In this document: in pieces, positions 33,501-44,262 of the stretch
Numbering within the stretch: the stretch's first letter is position 1
Layout: the number at the start of each line of letters is the position of its first letter
Assembly: GCF_000340215.1 (NCBI RefSeq)
Contig: NW_006921538.1
Location: 2,232,001 to 2,296,000 of the forward strand
Direction of reading: 5' to 3'
Source: Pseudocercospora fijiensis CIRAD86
Lineage: Eukaryota; Ascomycota; Dothideomycetes; Mycosphaerellales; Mycosphaerellaceae
Length of the DNA stretch: 64,000 nt
Translations under genes and position numbers: made by a program
Notes under the pieces: model-generated
Seen by the model: only the letters and a program-made list of their open reading frames with translations
Database searches by the model: none
What the model was told of the DNA's origin: nothing

Positions 33501-34623
33501 AGAGTCACTTATATTAGCGATGTCGTATAAATCGTATAGATCGTATAGATCGTATAGGTATTAGCTAGTATTTAGTATTCGGAGTACCGACTCGAATTGC
33601 TAGCTAAAGTCGCGTCTACTATATAGCTATATCTTAGTAGCGAGATATCGTATATATATAGTCCTTACTACAAAGTTAGTCGAAAATACTAGAGCTAGAA
33701 GCGCGCGAGTATTTTAGATATATTAGGAGTAGTATATCTAGAGGCTTTTAAGCCGCTAGTAAATACTGTCGGCGGAGTAACGAGAACTTAGTACTACTAT
33801 ACTATATATACTCGTATATAGCAAGAAAGTAGGTCGGAAGTACTTTGCGAAGGGCCTCGAGTTAGTCTAGTTAAAAAAGGAGGATAGTACTACTACCTAT
33901 TCTTTCGAGAAGCGGCGAGAACTTAGTAACGAGAAGTCGTATATACTTAGGCTTAGCGAGAAAGTCGGTCGGACAATGCCTATTAAGAACCTCTAAGTAT
34001 TATCTTATTACGTAGCGAGATATTAAGAATCGATATATTTAGGTAGGTAGAAAGCTATAGAAGTAGGCTCGGCTAAATTAGTATAACTTAACGTATATAC
34101 GTCGTAGAGACTTGATTTTTGAATCGCTATATTCGGAAATAGTAGCGCTATAAGCTCTAAGTGTTGCTTTAGTTAATTTCGCGTATCGCGTTATATTAGT
34201 ATTTTAATAGCTATAAGTACTAAGAAACAAGACAGTTTAGCTTTAGGCCTTTAGGCGAAGGATTAGGTAGAGTAGTGTATAATTAGTTGCTCGGAAGTCG
34301 GCAAATGAACCCTAAATTATGCTATTACGTGCAATTCGAACCAATTCACTACCGCGGAACGTAATCCTTAATGCACAAAGGCCTGAACGGAGGTAGCCTT
34401 CTCCAGTACCCACAAACATGTTGCTGCCACATGGTTCGACGATTCCTCCTCATTGTCTCCGCAAACCCACTCCAATCCGTGACTTGCCCGCGCGCGTGGT
34501 AAGTTGCGTTCCCTGCCCACATGGCATATGAATGTCGTCCTGAACGTCGCTAGAAGCAGACCAGGGAGGAGGCCTGCTGAGTTGTGCTTCTCTCATCGTT
34601 ACAATCCCTATAGCATCGACAAG
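33501..34623. other. Transition from RIP DNA to gene-island DNA
   Basis: TA-rich DNA with short ATCGTATAG repeats (about 33,523-33,558) gives way near 34,280-34,400 to sequence with normal CA/TG content. From about 34,400 it should hold the promoter of the transporter gene. I see no further gene. Confidence 0.6.
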
Positions 34624-35061
34624 ATGGGTCCAGAGCACAGTCGGGCTTCGCTCGCCAGCATTGACAAAGACCCTGAGAAGGTTGAAGTCATTGAGCAATA
34701 CAATGTCAACAAGTATGCCAACATCGGGCCATCCCATGAAGATACAGAGTTCTATGAGACATTTCCCGAGGACAAGAAGAAGAAGATGCTTAGAAAGGTG
34801 CGAGACGGAAGACGATTGACGGTGGAGGCAGGATGCTGACGGCAATCCAGATCGACGTTCGACTAGTACCTGTTCTCGCCCTGCTCTACCTCGCATCTCA
34901 CATCAACCGTGCCAACATCGGTACGTTCTAACACATTGGAATCGTACGCTTTATCCAACACTGGCCTTGTAAAAATAGGTAACGCGAAAATCGAAGGCAC
35001 GACCAAAGACCTCGGTCTCTCCGGCATCCAATACAATATCGCGCTTTCGATCTTCTTCATA

Positions 35062-35275
35062 CCCTACATACTTCTCGAAGTCCCTTCCAATATCATCCTG
35101 AAGAAGTTCAAGCGTCCATCAACATATCTCGGCATCCTGGTCGTGGCCTGGGGAATCGTCATGACATTCCCTACATACTTCTCGAAGTCCCTTCCAATAT
35201 CATCCTGAAGAAGTTCAAGCGTCCATCAACATATCTCGGCATCCTGGTCGTGGCCTGGGGAATCGTCATGACATT
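35062..35275 (+). repeat. 107-bp perfect tandem duplication in the transporter
   Basis: Unit 35,062-35,168 is repeated at 35,169-35,275 without a mismatch. As 107 is not a multiple of three it shifts the frame and brings a TGA at 35,206-35,208. Confidence 0.95.
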
Positions 35276-36298
35276 CACCGGCCTCGTCAAGAACTTCGCC
35301 GGACTCATGGTCGTGAGAATCATGCTTGGAATCGCTCGCTGAAGCCGGCTTCTTTCCTGGAGCTGTCTACCTCATTACACGATGGTATGCTCAGCGTCAG
35401 GTCCAGACTCGACTTGCCCTTTTCTACTGTGCCAGTGCTCTTTCAGGAGCCTTCTCTGGCTTGCTCGCTTTTGCTATCGCGAAAATGGACGGAGCTGGAA
35501 GGTGAGCCTGGTTGGGTTTGGATCTTCATGTAAGTACAAAACCACGCAGTTCCCTTGATTGGAGACTGACTGACATTTCAATTAGCCTCGAAGGTATTGC
35601 CACAGTCCTCGTCGGCGTGGCTTGCTTCTTTATCATGCCTGATACTCCAGCACTCTCCGGTCACTGGCTCAACTCAGAAGAACAACGATACCTGGAGATC
35701 CAAACAGCCATCAAAGAAGGCGGAAATTCCTCGATGGAGAAACGCGATAAGTTCAAATGGGGCTACCTCACCGACCTCCCCACCGACTACAAAGTCTACA
35801 TACAAGCCTAAATCCTCTTTACCGCATCAGTCCTCGCATACGGCCTCAAATTCACCATGCCCAGTATCAGCAAGTCGATGGGCTACACCTCATCTCAAGC
35901 TCAGCTGTAAGCAGAAAAAGCCCCCTCCAACCCTCCAACCCACAGCACTATATCTACTAACCTCTCATCTCTCTCCCCGGAATGACAATCCCCCCCCCCT
36001 ACGTCGCCGGGCGAATCTCGCCATCGTCCTCTCCAGACTCTCCGACCACTTCCAATGGCGCGCAATTTTCATTTTCTTTTTCGGCCAAATGGCCGTCGCT
36101 CTCGTGGGTTTCTGCATTTTGCTCCCTTTGGCCCCACACATCGCCTCACAAATCGGTCCGTGTTATTTCGCCGTCATGTTAATCTGTATCGGTCAATACC
36201 CCACCAACCCGGCCGGAAGTGCTTGGATTAGTTCGAATCTTGCGGGTGATACGAAGAGGGCGATGGGGATTGCTTTGAATATCTGTTTGGGGAATTCC

Positions 36299-36609
36299 GG
36301 GGGGGGGGGGGGGGGGGGGATTTTTTGGAATTTGGGCCTTTTTTTTTCTTCCCCCCCAAAAAAAAGTGGGGGGCTCTTTAAAAAAAATTTTGGATTTAAC
36401 AAATCCTCCCCCAAAAAAAAAACCCCCCGGTTTCCCACAGGTTTTTGGAACGGGGTGGGAATTCCCGGCGCCAATTTCGTTTAGGCGAATGGGATTGAAT
36501 TCCCCAAATGGAAGACTAAAAAAAGGCCGGAAAAACCTGATTAAAAAAAGGTTCCCAAGGAATTTTACAAAGAAAGATTTCGCGAGGTGGGGGAAAAAAG
36601 ACCCTTGTT
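36299..36609 (+). other. Low-quality contig end: 21-G run and corrupted transporter sequence
   Basis: A run of 21 G (36,299-36,319) is followed by abnormally homopolymer-rich sequence. It still shows the outline of the transporter's last helices and tail, but with many bases replaced. The final 60-70 bp align with 36,782-36,875 on the other side of the gap, base for base in many places. Confidence 0.75.
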
Positions 36610-36709
36610 NNNNNNNNNNNNNNNNNNNNNNNNNNNNNNNNNNNNNNNNNNNNNNNNNNNNNNNNNNNNNNNNNNNNNNNNNNNNNNNNNNNNNNNNNNN
36701 NNNNNNNNN
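36610..36709. other. Assembly gap of exactly 100 N
   Basis: Placeholder gap within the transporter 3' end. The sequence on its two sides is two versions of the same segment, so the true gap may be negative (overlapping contig ends). Confidence 0.95.
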
Positions 36710-37185
36710 TTTTGGGATCGGGTTGGGATAGAGACGGCATGCGCGCTCAGGACAAGATCTAACCCTCAGGCGGTTACAGGATTAATAGGAGTCGGGATAA
36801 GCTTGATGAGGATGAGGTTCGGAGGGAATTTAACGATGAGCAGTTAGCGAGGTTGGGGGATAAGAGTCCTTTGTTTAGGTATAAGGATTGAGATGATAGG
36901 GGATGGGGAGTTTACCGATTTGATGATGATGATGACAGGAGGGGTGTCGAGTAGATGTGCCTGACAGCCATCGGTGCAAGAACACGAAATCTTTCATACA
37001 ATGTATACCCCGAGTCGCAGCGCTAAGACGACCATTCCCCAGGAGTCATATCTTCCATGTATATCATCACAAATATGTGAACGAAATCGGTTGAGCAACC
37101 ACGGCACTTCACAGAAATGATAGATGAAATGTCCCTCATACCATTGAGCACTTGATCGCATCTCCCTCCCTTCCCTCCCTCCCAT

Positions 37186-38803
37186 CTACTCCTTCAACAC
37201 CCTATAAATCGGATACTCATCCCCAGCCTCAACCGGCACAATCCCAAACGTAACATAACTATCAACATTCTCCGGCTCAAGCGCAATAAACGCCAACGCA
37301 GCATTCTTCTGCCTCGTACTAACCCAAAAACTCCCCGCTGGCAAAAGCACCTCCTTCTCCTTCGGCTCCGTCGTAACGGTATTCAGAACATGTCCCTCAT
37401 AAATCACACCCTCCAGAGAACTGCTCGTGATGTTGAGGGCTTGCACAGTGCCACGATAAGCGGAATCCAGAGTTTCGACTTCTAACCCCAGGATTCGAAG
37501 GCGTTCGGCTACTTCGTGCCAGGGGCGTGGGATGATGTATGCTTCTGGTCGGGAGCGGGTGAGGTTGGCGACGGAAGGTGTCGTGGCGTAGAAATCTATG
37601 GGGACCTGGACAATGCTGCCGGTTTTTCGATCGACCATTGTGAACGTGCGGTTTTGGAGGGTGTACGAGTCCGTCACGACGATGTCTTCATCGCTTTTGA
37701 TAAATTCTTGGCGAGCGGTTTCTACGTTTTGCAGAATTTCGAGGTGGTTGTCGCGGGCCGTTTCGAGGATTGCTTCGAGTTTTAGTAGTGCTGTGGCGAC
37801 ACGGCGTTGGAAGTGTTGATTTGCGAGCCGGATTCCTCGCATTTCTAGCAGGAAGCTGATTGTTTGTGTCAGGCCGTGGGCGTTACGACCCGTTCTGGCT
37901 TCTGTCACGGCTTCTTCGAAGACGATTCGCGAGCCGGGGGTGGTGTTTGTTGCGCCTGTGACATAGGGCTCCCAGCGAAGACCATAGCTTTCTAGACGTG
38001 ATCCCATCGCTGGGATGAAGCGGTCAAGCACTTCGGACCGGATTGTGGGATGAATGTTGGGGTTGATGCCGCCAGATATCATCGAATCGGAACCATGCTG
38101 ATAGTCGCCACCGTAGATTGTAGGAGCAGTAAATTCGTGCAGATCGACTGCGATGTGTGGGCTGAACTTGCTGAATACTTTCTTGATCTCTCGAGACTGC
38201 TGCTTATCAAGCTTGATACTCTCTCGGTTAGGATCGAGGTTTGATGCGAGAACTCGCTGAAAATAAGCCACTCCGTCGACATTGTATCTTGGTAGAATTT
38301 TGATGTCCATGGTCTCCAGCAAGGAAGCGGTCCACGTCTGATTGGCGTCCATTTTTCCGAGAAGTGCAAGAGCGCCCTGATCTGCTGCAGGCTCATTGCC
38401 GTGGATAGCTGCCTGGATGTAGACCTGCAACTTTGTGCTGTTGTGTGTGTTCGCTGGCGAGCTAGAGAGGAACAAGTAGGGAATTGCTTTGCCTTCCTCT
38501 GACAGAAAGTCTGCGGCTTGGTAAGAGATCCAATCATTGCGGCTAGCGATGGAGCGAATGAAGTAGTCTGGTCAGATGTGAGTGCGTGAGCAGAGTTTAT
38601 GTACCGTACAAGTTCATACCAAGCTCATAGAGATCTGTTGGGCCCTCAGTCCCATTTGCCCAGCCCGGTGGTAAGGTCGCTGGGTTCGTAAATGCTGGAG
38701 CAATCAGATCTATTCCTTCAATATCTGGGAACGCAGAGGCCACGACATCGCTGTCCTTGATCGTGGTGAGATAGTTGTCGCCGTACGTATATTGTGCGAA
38801 CGA
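37186..38803 (-). CDS. Secreted M14 zinc metallocarboxypeptidase (5' end unresolved)
   Basis: The enzyme removes C-terminal residues from peptides using one zinc ion; fungal relatives of this type are secreted or vacuolar. The exon 37,186-38,567 joins exon 38,605-38,803 through a 37-nt intron (38,568-38,604) that keeps the frame in LYD-YFIRSIASRNDW. Visible M14 features in order are AAIHGNEPAAD (zinc ligands His and Glu), NVDGVAYFQR, DPNR (substrate-binding Asn-Arg), VDLHEF (third zinc ligand His) and SFLLEMRG (catalytic Glu). The tail has the family's beta-rich C-terminal region. N-x-T/S sites suggest glycosylation. The start codon and signal peptide were not found: upstream of 38,803 exon-like pieces (YCGENGGEDIWTANELKSY near 39,060-39,125; SAHTGPHLEWLGGG near 39,250-39,320) lie in incompatible frames. 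It may be intact with unresolved introns, or damaged at the 5' end. Stop is TAG. Confidence 0.85.
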
Positions 38804-39335
38804 CTTGGAGAGATATTGTAAGACTGCAAATAATGTTCCTGACCTGCAACTCCTGGGTGACGGCATGTCGTCCAGGCCTCTCTGAAGGCTTTCCTAGAAG
38901 CGACGTGAACTGGTCCTTGATGATTGAATGGTTTGATTCGCTTCAGCAGCGAGCGTTTTCCTCTGATTGAGGGAGTGGCACAACCCAATGCAAGGCAGAT
39001 ATTCTTCAATGCTCCATAAAGGTGAGAGTCAATGTACATGCCTACAGTGCGACAGACGTGAGAATATATGACTTCAACTCGTTGGCCGTCCAAATGTCTT
39101 CGCCGCCATTTTCGCCGCAGTAAATGATACCATTTGCGGCTTGTCATCGGCTGTCATCTCAAATTGATCAACTATTGGACAACGTGAGATGCCCAGCGCT
39201 CGTTCAGGAAGCTCGTGGTATAGAAGTCTTGGTCGTCTTGGTATACCATGTCTTTGGCCCCTCCGCCAAGCCATTCAAGGTGGGGCCCGGTATGCGCGGA
39301 CGGAGGAATACCTGCTAGTATGATGACGTGCTACC
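38804..39335 (-). other. Exon-like segments upstream of the carboxypeptidase
   Basis: Several minus-strand pieces look coding: a segment starting VIILAGIPPSAHT that runs through LNERWASH (about 39,190-39,335), and one reading IYCGENGGEDIW (about 39,060-39,125). They fit no single frame, and I could not place introns that join them to the carboxypeptidase exon. They may be its N-terminal exons or a separate damaged gene. Confidence 0.4.
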
Positions 39336-39415
39336 TTCTGTAGCGCCTGGCCTATCCTATCTATTTCCGAACGCCGCAAGAATCACAGGAATGAGGATCG
39401 AGCAACGTGAGTGAA

Positions 39416-39529
39416 GCCGAGCCATCAATTTGACGCCGAGCCATCAATTTGACGCCGAGCCATCAATTTGACGCCGAGCCATCAATTTGACGCCGAGCCA
39501 TCAATTTGACGCCGAGCCATCAATTCGAC
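39416..39529. repeat. 19-bp minisatellite, six copies
   Basis: Six head-to-tail copies of GCCGAGCCATCAATTTGAC; the first five are identical and the last has one T to C change. It lies between two convergently spaced gene ends in non-RIP DNA. The adjoining stretch to 40,010 holds no gene I can support. Confidence 0.95.
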
Positions 39530-40010
39530 ACCGAAATTACAAGTCAATCCGGATCCAGGTAAGGTAAGATAAACCATCGCTTCGACCTGCCAGGCAAGAG
39601 ATGGCGAAAGATACCTAGAGTGTCTTCGTTCTACTCGATGGCGATCAATCACGGTGAGCGACAAGTTGATTCAGTGCCATAGGCTGTCCATTGATGCCGT
39701 TTGCGTATGGAATGCCCTCGGGTTATGCTGCGTCTCTTACTAACTCCTCATGGCTTTCCCTCTTTCGCGCAGGTCCTGCCTAGCACCAGAATGAGTCGCC
39801 AGCATAGGCAATATGCTGGACTGGCCCCTCTTTCGAACCTCGAGCACGGCAGCTGCACGTATGGAAGCGCTGCCAGTATGCAAATCCGAGTCTAAAGGCT
39901 GCAGTTGTAATCAATCCATCGGTGGTCGGCCCGTCTATGGTCTCTAGAAAGGTTCATTCCGCCGTAATATATGGAGCAGACCGGTTGCCTGTCTTGAAAT
40001 GAAGGAGTAA

Positions 40011-41730
40011 TCAGTCCTCATCTTCCTCATCCTCAAGGTCCTCCATATCCTCTGTATCAAACGGCATCATTTTCTCGCCCTTGGCTTCTGTGCTTGCTTC
40101 GACGACAAAGTTGGGCGCCACTTCACAATCGGTGAGTTTTGTCATTTCGTCGTCATCGTCGACCGGCTTCTTGGACTTCTTCTTCTCGCCTTCCACAACG
40201 GCAGAGCTCGGGTCTCGAGGCTTGAGGCCTTCAATTCTGGCTCGTCTACCAATGATACATCCGACCAATTGCACTCCATCGCCGACTGTGACGCCATCCA
40301 TGAGCAGGCAGCGAGTGAGACGAGCACCAGCACCAATGTCACAATTTGCACCGATAACGCTCTCTTTGATATTGCTGCGAAAGCCAATCTTGACATTCTC
40401 CGCAACCAGGGAGTCCTCTTGAGATACCCGAGCTTGTTGAGCCAAAATTGCGGTGGGGTGGACTTTGTGTTCGTGGCCGAGCTGGTGCGACTGTTGCTTT
40501 GCAAGGTAAAGAGAGATATTTAGCAGTGCATGAGTGTTGTCGACGCGCCGTATGAGGGGTTGCGGAGATGTAGAGTTCGGTGTCGGTTGAACATATGCCA
40601 GGAGTGAAGGCAGCTCCAGCGTCTCAAGAGCAGGGATAGGTGCTGAGCCACCAACTCGAGAGGCAAAGCCCTTGGTACTTCGCGGGGGTGACGCAATCTT
40701 CGTGGTCGACAATTTAGCTGCGTCGGCGATGGGCTCCTCTAATTGTGAGCTCTCCATATCTTCTGACGAGTGTGCTGTTTGGCCGAGTGCTTCGTGTAAT
40801 GAGATCTTCTCACCCAGGCCATTCTGCCACTGAGCCTTGGCCCACCAGCCAAGCACGTCTTCGCTGATTGAATCGAACTTTTCATTGCGGGCAGCATAAT
40901 CTTTGACCCATTTCGGAAATATGTAGACATGGGCATCACGGTGCTTGCTCTTCATCTTGACTCGCCCGTACTTGCCAGATAACTGTGATCGGAGCTGGAA
41001 AATGCCCTGGCCATCCTGAATCTTGTCATTCAAGGTGTCAGTCGGCATGGCGATGACGAGCTGCTCGATGTCTTGTCGAAGGCTCCCATTCGGGGCTGGA
41101 ACTGAAGGTAAGTCGAGCGGGACAGTGGCGATGAAATCAGTCTCGTCCTTCTTGTGGCTGATGCCTTCCAGTCCGAGCGTTGGATAGAACAGCGCAAGTC
41201 CGCCTTTCCGCTTGGTGCCTCTAGCAGAAAGCGAAAGTGGATTCAAGGTCATCCATTGCTGTATCAAGCGAGTGCCGTCGAGTTCTGAGATGAGATCGCA
41301 GGGGAGGACCACGAAGTCGGATGTGATTGCCTGTTGCACTTCAGGCAAACGAAGAAGGAGACCCGTTCCAGTCGTCGGCGTGAGATCAACTGGCGCTATA
41401 AGTTCTGGCTTGGGCGAAGGCAGACTTGTCAAGGCCGGATGTGTGGCCAGCGCCGACTCGAGCGCGTGTTGTGATTCTGGAGGAGTCACAAGAGTGATGT
41501 CTGGGGAAGGTATCAGCTTCTGGAAGGTCGCCACATGATGGAACGGCCTCACCATTGATTCCCATGCGATAGCACCAGTCCAGCGGATACCACACCATAG
41601 GCCGATTCGCGATCGGAATGAGCGCTTTGGGGAAGTCCTTTGGGATGGATGTGAATGTGCTGAGCGATTCGCCTGGACCACAAAGGATGATTGCCTGTAG
41701 GCCCGGCGAGGGCACCGTGGCGTGCGGCAT
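40011..41730 (-). CDS. GCD1: Translation initiation factor eIF2B gamma subunit
   Basis: eIF2B is the cytoplasmic decameric exchange factor that reloads eIF2 with GTP; gamma pairs with epsilon in the catalytic arm. Two exons (41,553-41,730 and 40,011-41,500), joined across a 52-nt intron (41,501-41,552), give 555 residues. The start at 41,730 (MPHATVPSP) is chosen over the upstream one at 41,793 because the nucleotidyltransferase-like domain begins right after it (LQAIILCGPGESLSTF, then FPKALIPIANRPM). Across the junction it reads MGIN-DITLVTPPES. The C-terminal part has left-handed beta-helix hexapeptide repeats (KIGFRSNIKESVIGANCDIG and following), then an acidic tail ending EDEEDED. It is a housekeeping gene with normal codon use. 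It is divergently transcribed from the neighbour at 41,972, with 241 bp between the start codons. Confidence 0.93.
41501..41552 (-). other. Intron of eIF2B gamma
   Basis: Minus-strand donor GTGAGG and acceptor CCCCAG. A nearer AG (TTCCAG) exists, but only this acceptor preserves the reading frame (phase 1 to phase 1). Confidence 0.85.
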
Positions 41731-41971
41731 GTTGTGTGGATTCCTGTTTGTATCCAATTCAACGTTGCAGTTGAAGATGTTGTTTCGAGTCACGCATCTC
41801 GAAATGCTCGGACCCCTGCCCTGATTAGGTTCGGCGCGTGCAGGGAAGCTCGGCTGCCAGCCACTTCACCATGCCAACCTCCCAGCTCACAACACCACTT
41901 CTATGTACAGTACATACTGCATACAAAAACATCCCAATGTAGCGCCTCGAGCGCAATAACAGCTCACAAAG
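41731..41971. promoter_or_regulatory. Bidirectional promoter region
   Basis: These 241 bp separate two divergent start codons and must contain both core promoters and 5' leaders. No TATA box or known factor site stands out. Confidence 0.6.
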
Positions 41972-43449
41972 ATGTCCTACGACTACCGCAAAACAACGAC
42001 AACGACGCGGAATCGTGGACGTCCTCTATACGCCCCTCCACCTCCACCTGGCGGGCACAGCCGCAGCCATTCAGTTCTGGGCTACTGGGTGCCTCTCGTG
42101 ACAATTGGCACAATCGCAGTAGGTGGGCTTGCAGCGTGGATCTGGAGTGAACGAAGCGGCCATGACGAAGATGACTACCCATACGACAAGCCTCCGCGAC
42201 CCCAGACCGGAGTAGGCGCACCATATCCCACCCAAGGCTCGCAACCATACCCTGGACCACCCCAGCCTGCGCCTGGACAGCCGGGATTCGTGCCTCTTCA
42301 AGAAGGAGGTCCTCCGCCTCCAGCAGGCGCAGATGGATCTACGGGCGGAAGCTGGGCTGCTGGCGGCGCAGCGAGCACGTATTTCAATGCCAGCTCGACA
42401 CAAACGAGAGACGTCTCCGAGCAAGGTTTCTTCGGCAGAATGCAGGGCGCAATGCGAAGGACGCCCAGTCCACAGCAGTTTTTTGACAATGCCAGTAAGC
42501 AAGTCATGGGCGGCATGGCCGCAGCTGGCGCCGCGCTGAGCAGTATCATTGAGAATCCCGATTCGCGAGACCACAGTCAGGATGGCAGGAGACGAGATGA
42601 AAGAGATGGATTTAGTGACCACGAACGCTGGAGCGAAGAGGCTGAAGAAAGGCAGCGCATAAACATTACTGAGAGTGCGGGCGGCAAGCGCAGCTCGAGC
42701 AAGGGCAAGAGCAGGTCGAAACGGACTGTGGCGGTCGTTCTGAGCGCCGATGTTGATACATCGGCTGCTGATGATGATGCATTCCATACAGAGCATGGCG
42801 TAGGTCAAGCGGTCTTCCTCCCTTCTGGAAATCTGCTAACTTCATCCAGTCCATCTTGTCACATCTCCCATCAGCTCTTAACTCTGAGGTGACGGATCTG
42901 TTCGTCCTCATATATGCGCCGAACCTCAAGAATCTGCCCAAGCCGGAACAGGCTACATCCACTCTCGGCTCCAGCTACTCCGCAATTTCGACTCCTGCCC
43001 AGACCCCAGCTTCCGAATTGCCGTCCATGTCTCCACGCGTAGAGCCGGCAAATCCAACGTTTGACGCACTATACAACCAGGCACTGTCGCTGGTTAATCA
43101 TCCGACACAGATAATGCCTTTCACCACTCCTGCTGGATATGTCTCAATGCTCAAGCATCTGTCACCACAGCTTGTGTACATCTCGGACACTTTGTCCGGC
43201 CACGATGGCGAGACTGTGGCTCAGCTGAAAGGCTGGGTAGGCCACACCGTTCTTGTCGTAGGTGACGAAGGACATGGAGGCCTTGCAGACACCGAGACCG
43301 AGACTGAGGATGAGAGCCGAAGACAGAAGAAGAGTGAGAAGAGCTGGTGGGAGAGATCAAGCTTTGTCGGTTTGGGTAAAGAGGTGGATGTTGTTGACGC
43401 CACCCGCGTTGCTGATGACTGGGCACGACGGGTTAATGGAAGAGAGTAA
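41972..43449 (+). CDS. Membrane-anchored protein, PEX22-like candidate
   Basis: Two exons (41,972-42,799 and 42,850-43,449) give 475 residues. The 50-nt intron (GTAGGT donor, GCTAAC branch, CCAG acceptor) is phase 0. Order of parts: a short basic N terminus; one transmembrane helix (about residues 36-59, LGYWVPLVTIGTIAVGGLAA); a Pro/Gly-rich linker; a Ser/Asp/Arg-rich region with a basic KRSSSKGKSRSKR patch; then a compact domain starting TVAVVLSADVD and continuing LFVLIYAPN, with ISDTLSG and GHTVLVVGD. This layout, an N-terminal anchor plus a small Rossmann-like domain, fits the filamentous-fungal PEX22-like proteins that anchor the ubiquitin-conjugating enzyme Pex4 on peroxisomes. I assign it by layout and remembered similarity, not by a decisive motif, so an uncharacterised membrane protein is the alternative. 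Confidence 0.6.
42800..42849 (+). other. Intron of the PEX22-like gene
   Basis: GTAGGT donor, GCTAAC branch site and CATCCAG acceptor. Its removal gives TEHG-SILSHLPS in one frame. Confidence 0.85.
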
Positions 43450-44262
43450 GCTTATGAGCTTGAGAGCAGGAAACATGTGCATAGCCCGCGAAGATCGCGT
43501 TTGATATCCCAGTACGAAATGATGATGTTGTTATGCAGCCCTCTTCCGCTGGACATTCAACTCTTGGTGCCATGACACAAGCCACACTGGCCATATCTGC
43601 GCAGACTCGATCCATGAAAGAATTGAGGCGCGCAAACAGATATTTCGATCATCGAAACCCTAAGCCGGGCGAACAAGCATGAGGAACAGATCAGAATTTA
43701 CGGCAAAGAAGCATTGTCCAGCTCTTGATGACCAGGCAACAAACATATCAGCGCCCTCAAATATATATGCAGTGCCCACATCACGTCTGCAACGCCCTCG
43801 CAGAATCAACAAGAATGGACACAACGCCTCGGACTAAAATCCAACAATGCATACTCAGACTAAGGGCCGTGCTGTTCACTTTCCTCACTGCACGCATGCT
43901 TACATGTGAGAATGCTTTATGTGAGTTCGCATGTGATGAGACCCTTTCTGGAGGCACTATATGAGAACGCTTCGCTTCGTCATGCTTTCAATCTTTTACA
44001 CACCACTGCGACACCACTCTGGACACAATATCAGACACTACATCCACCTATAGGCCTACTTGAGGCTCGATACTGGAAGAGCGACAGCATTCGTCGCCTG
44101 TTACAAACACGCGCCGCTTCGAAGAAGTATACACCATACACACAAAACCGCGCCGTCAAGCCACTACGCATTACATATTGAGCGCCGACCGCTACGGTCG
44201 TTCATTGAATTCAATCGGAATCGAAGTCTGCCTTCTGTCCCATCTTGACGCACTCTTGCCAA
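43450..44262. other. Intergenic region, no supported gene
   Basis: Normal-composition DNA between two plus-strand genes. Only short unlinked frames occur; none has codon use or motifs worth calling. It should contain the 3' UTR of the left gene and the promoter of the right one. Confidence 0.6.

Larger units (their letters stand above)
34624..36891 (+). pseudogene. Dal5/Tna1-type MFS transporter, multiply disrupted
   Basis: The family comprises 12-helix plasma-membrane anion/cation symporters (allantoate, nicotinate and similar acids). The start is ATG 34,624. Canonical introns are 34,798-34,850, 34,921-34,978 and 35,530-35,585. Readable blocks are RLVPVLALLYLASHINRANIG (helix 1, Dal5-type), GNAKIEG, LLEVPSNIILKKFKRP, VRIMLGIA with EAGFFPGAVYLITRWY, GQYPTNPAGSAW and a C-terminal LARLGDKSPLFRY tail ending at TGA 36,889. 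Lesions are a 107-bp tandem duplication (35,062-35,275), a 4-bp duplication (35,333-35,340), a 1-base frame slip near 35,500, a TAA where Trp is expected (35,810-35,812), a slip near 36,008 after a 10-C run, and a corrupted stretch from 36,299 to a gap. Some lesions may be assembly errors, so the native gene could be less damaged. Confidence 0.8.

Noticed and set aside
1..34300. Alternative genetic code with TAG/TAA read as Gln
   Set aside because: Fossil frames use TAG/TAA where Gln fits, but the intact island genes end normally with TAG (carboxypeptidase), TAA (PEX22-like) and TGA (eIF2B gamma and the 44,263 gene). CA/TG depletion shows RIP instead.
34450..34896. 148-codon minus-strand frame
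   Set aside because: It is antisense to the transporter's first exons, which have introns and family motifs.
36193..36474. Pro/Gly-rich frames around the 21-G run
   Set aside because: They come from homopolymer-corrupted sequence next to the N gap.
35597..36484. 295-codon plus-strand frame
   Set aside because: It mixes an out-of-frame part of the transporter exon, an unspliced intron and the correct transporter frame after 36,008; it is not an independent gene.
42071..42808. 245-codon minus-strand frame
   Set aside because: It is antisense to the PEX22-like exon; its composition mirrors the sense Pro/Gly and Ser-rich codons and shows no domain.
43725..44248. Overlapping 60-90-codon plus-strand frames
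   Set aside because: No family motif, no consistent splice signals and no codon bias; treated as intergenic.
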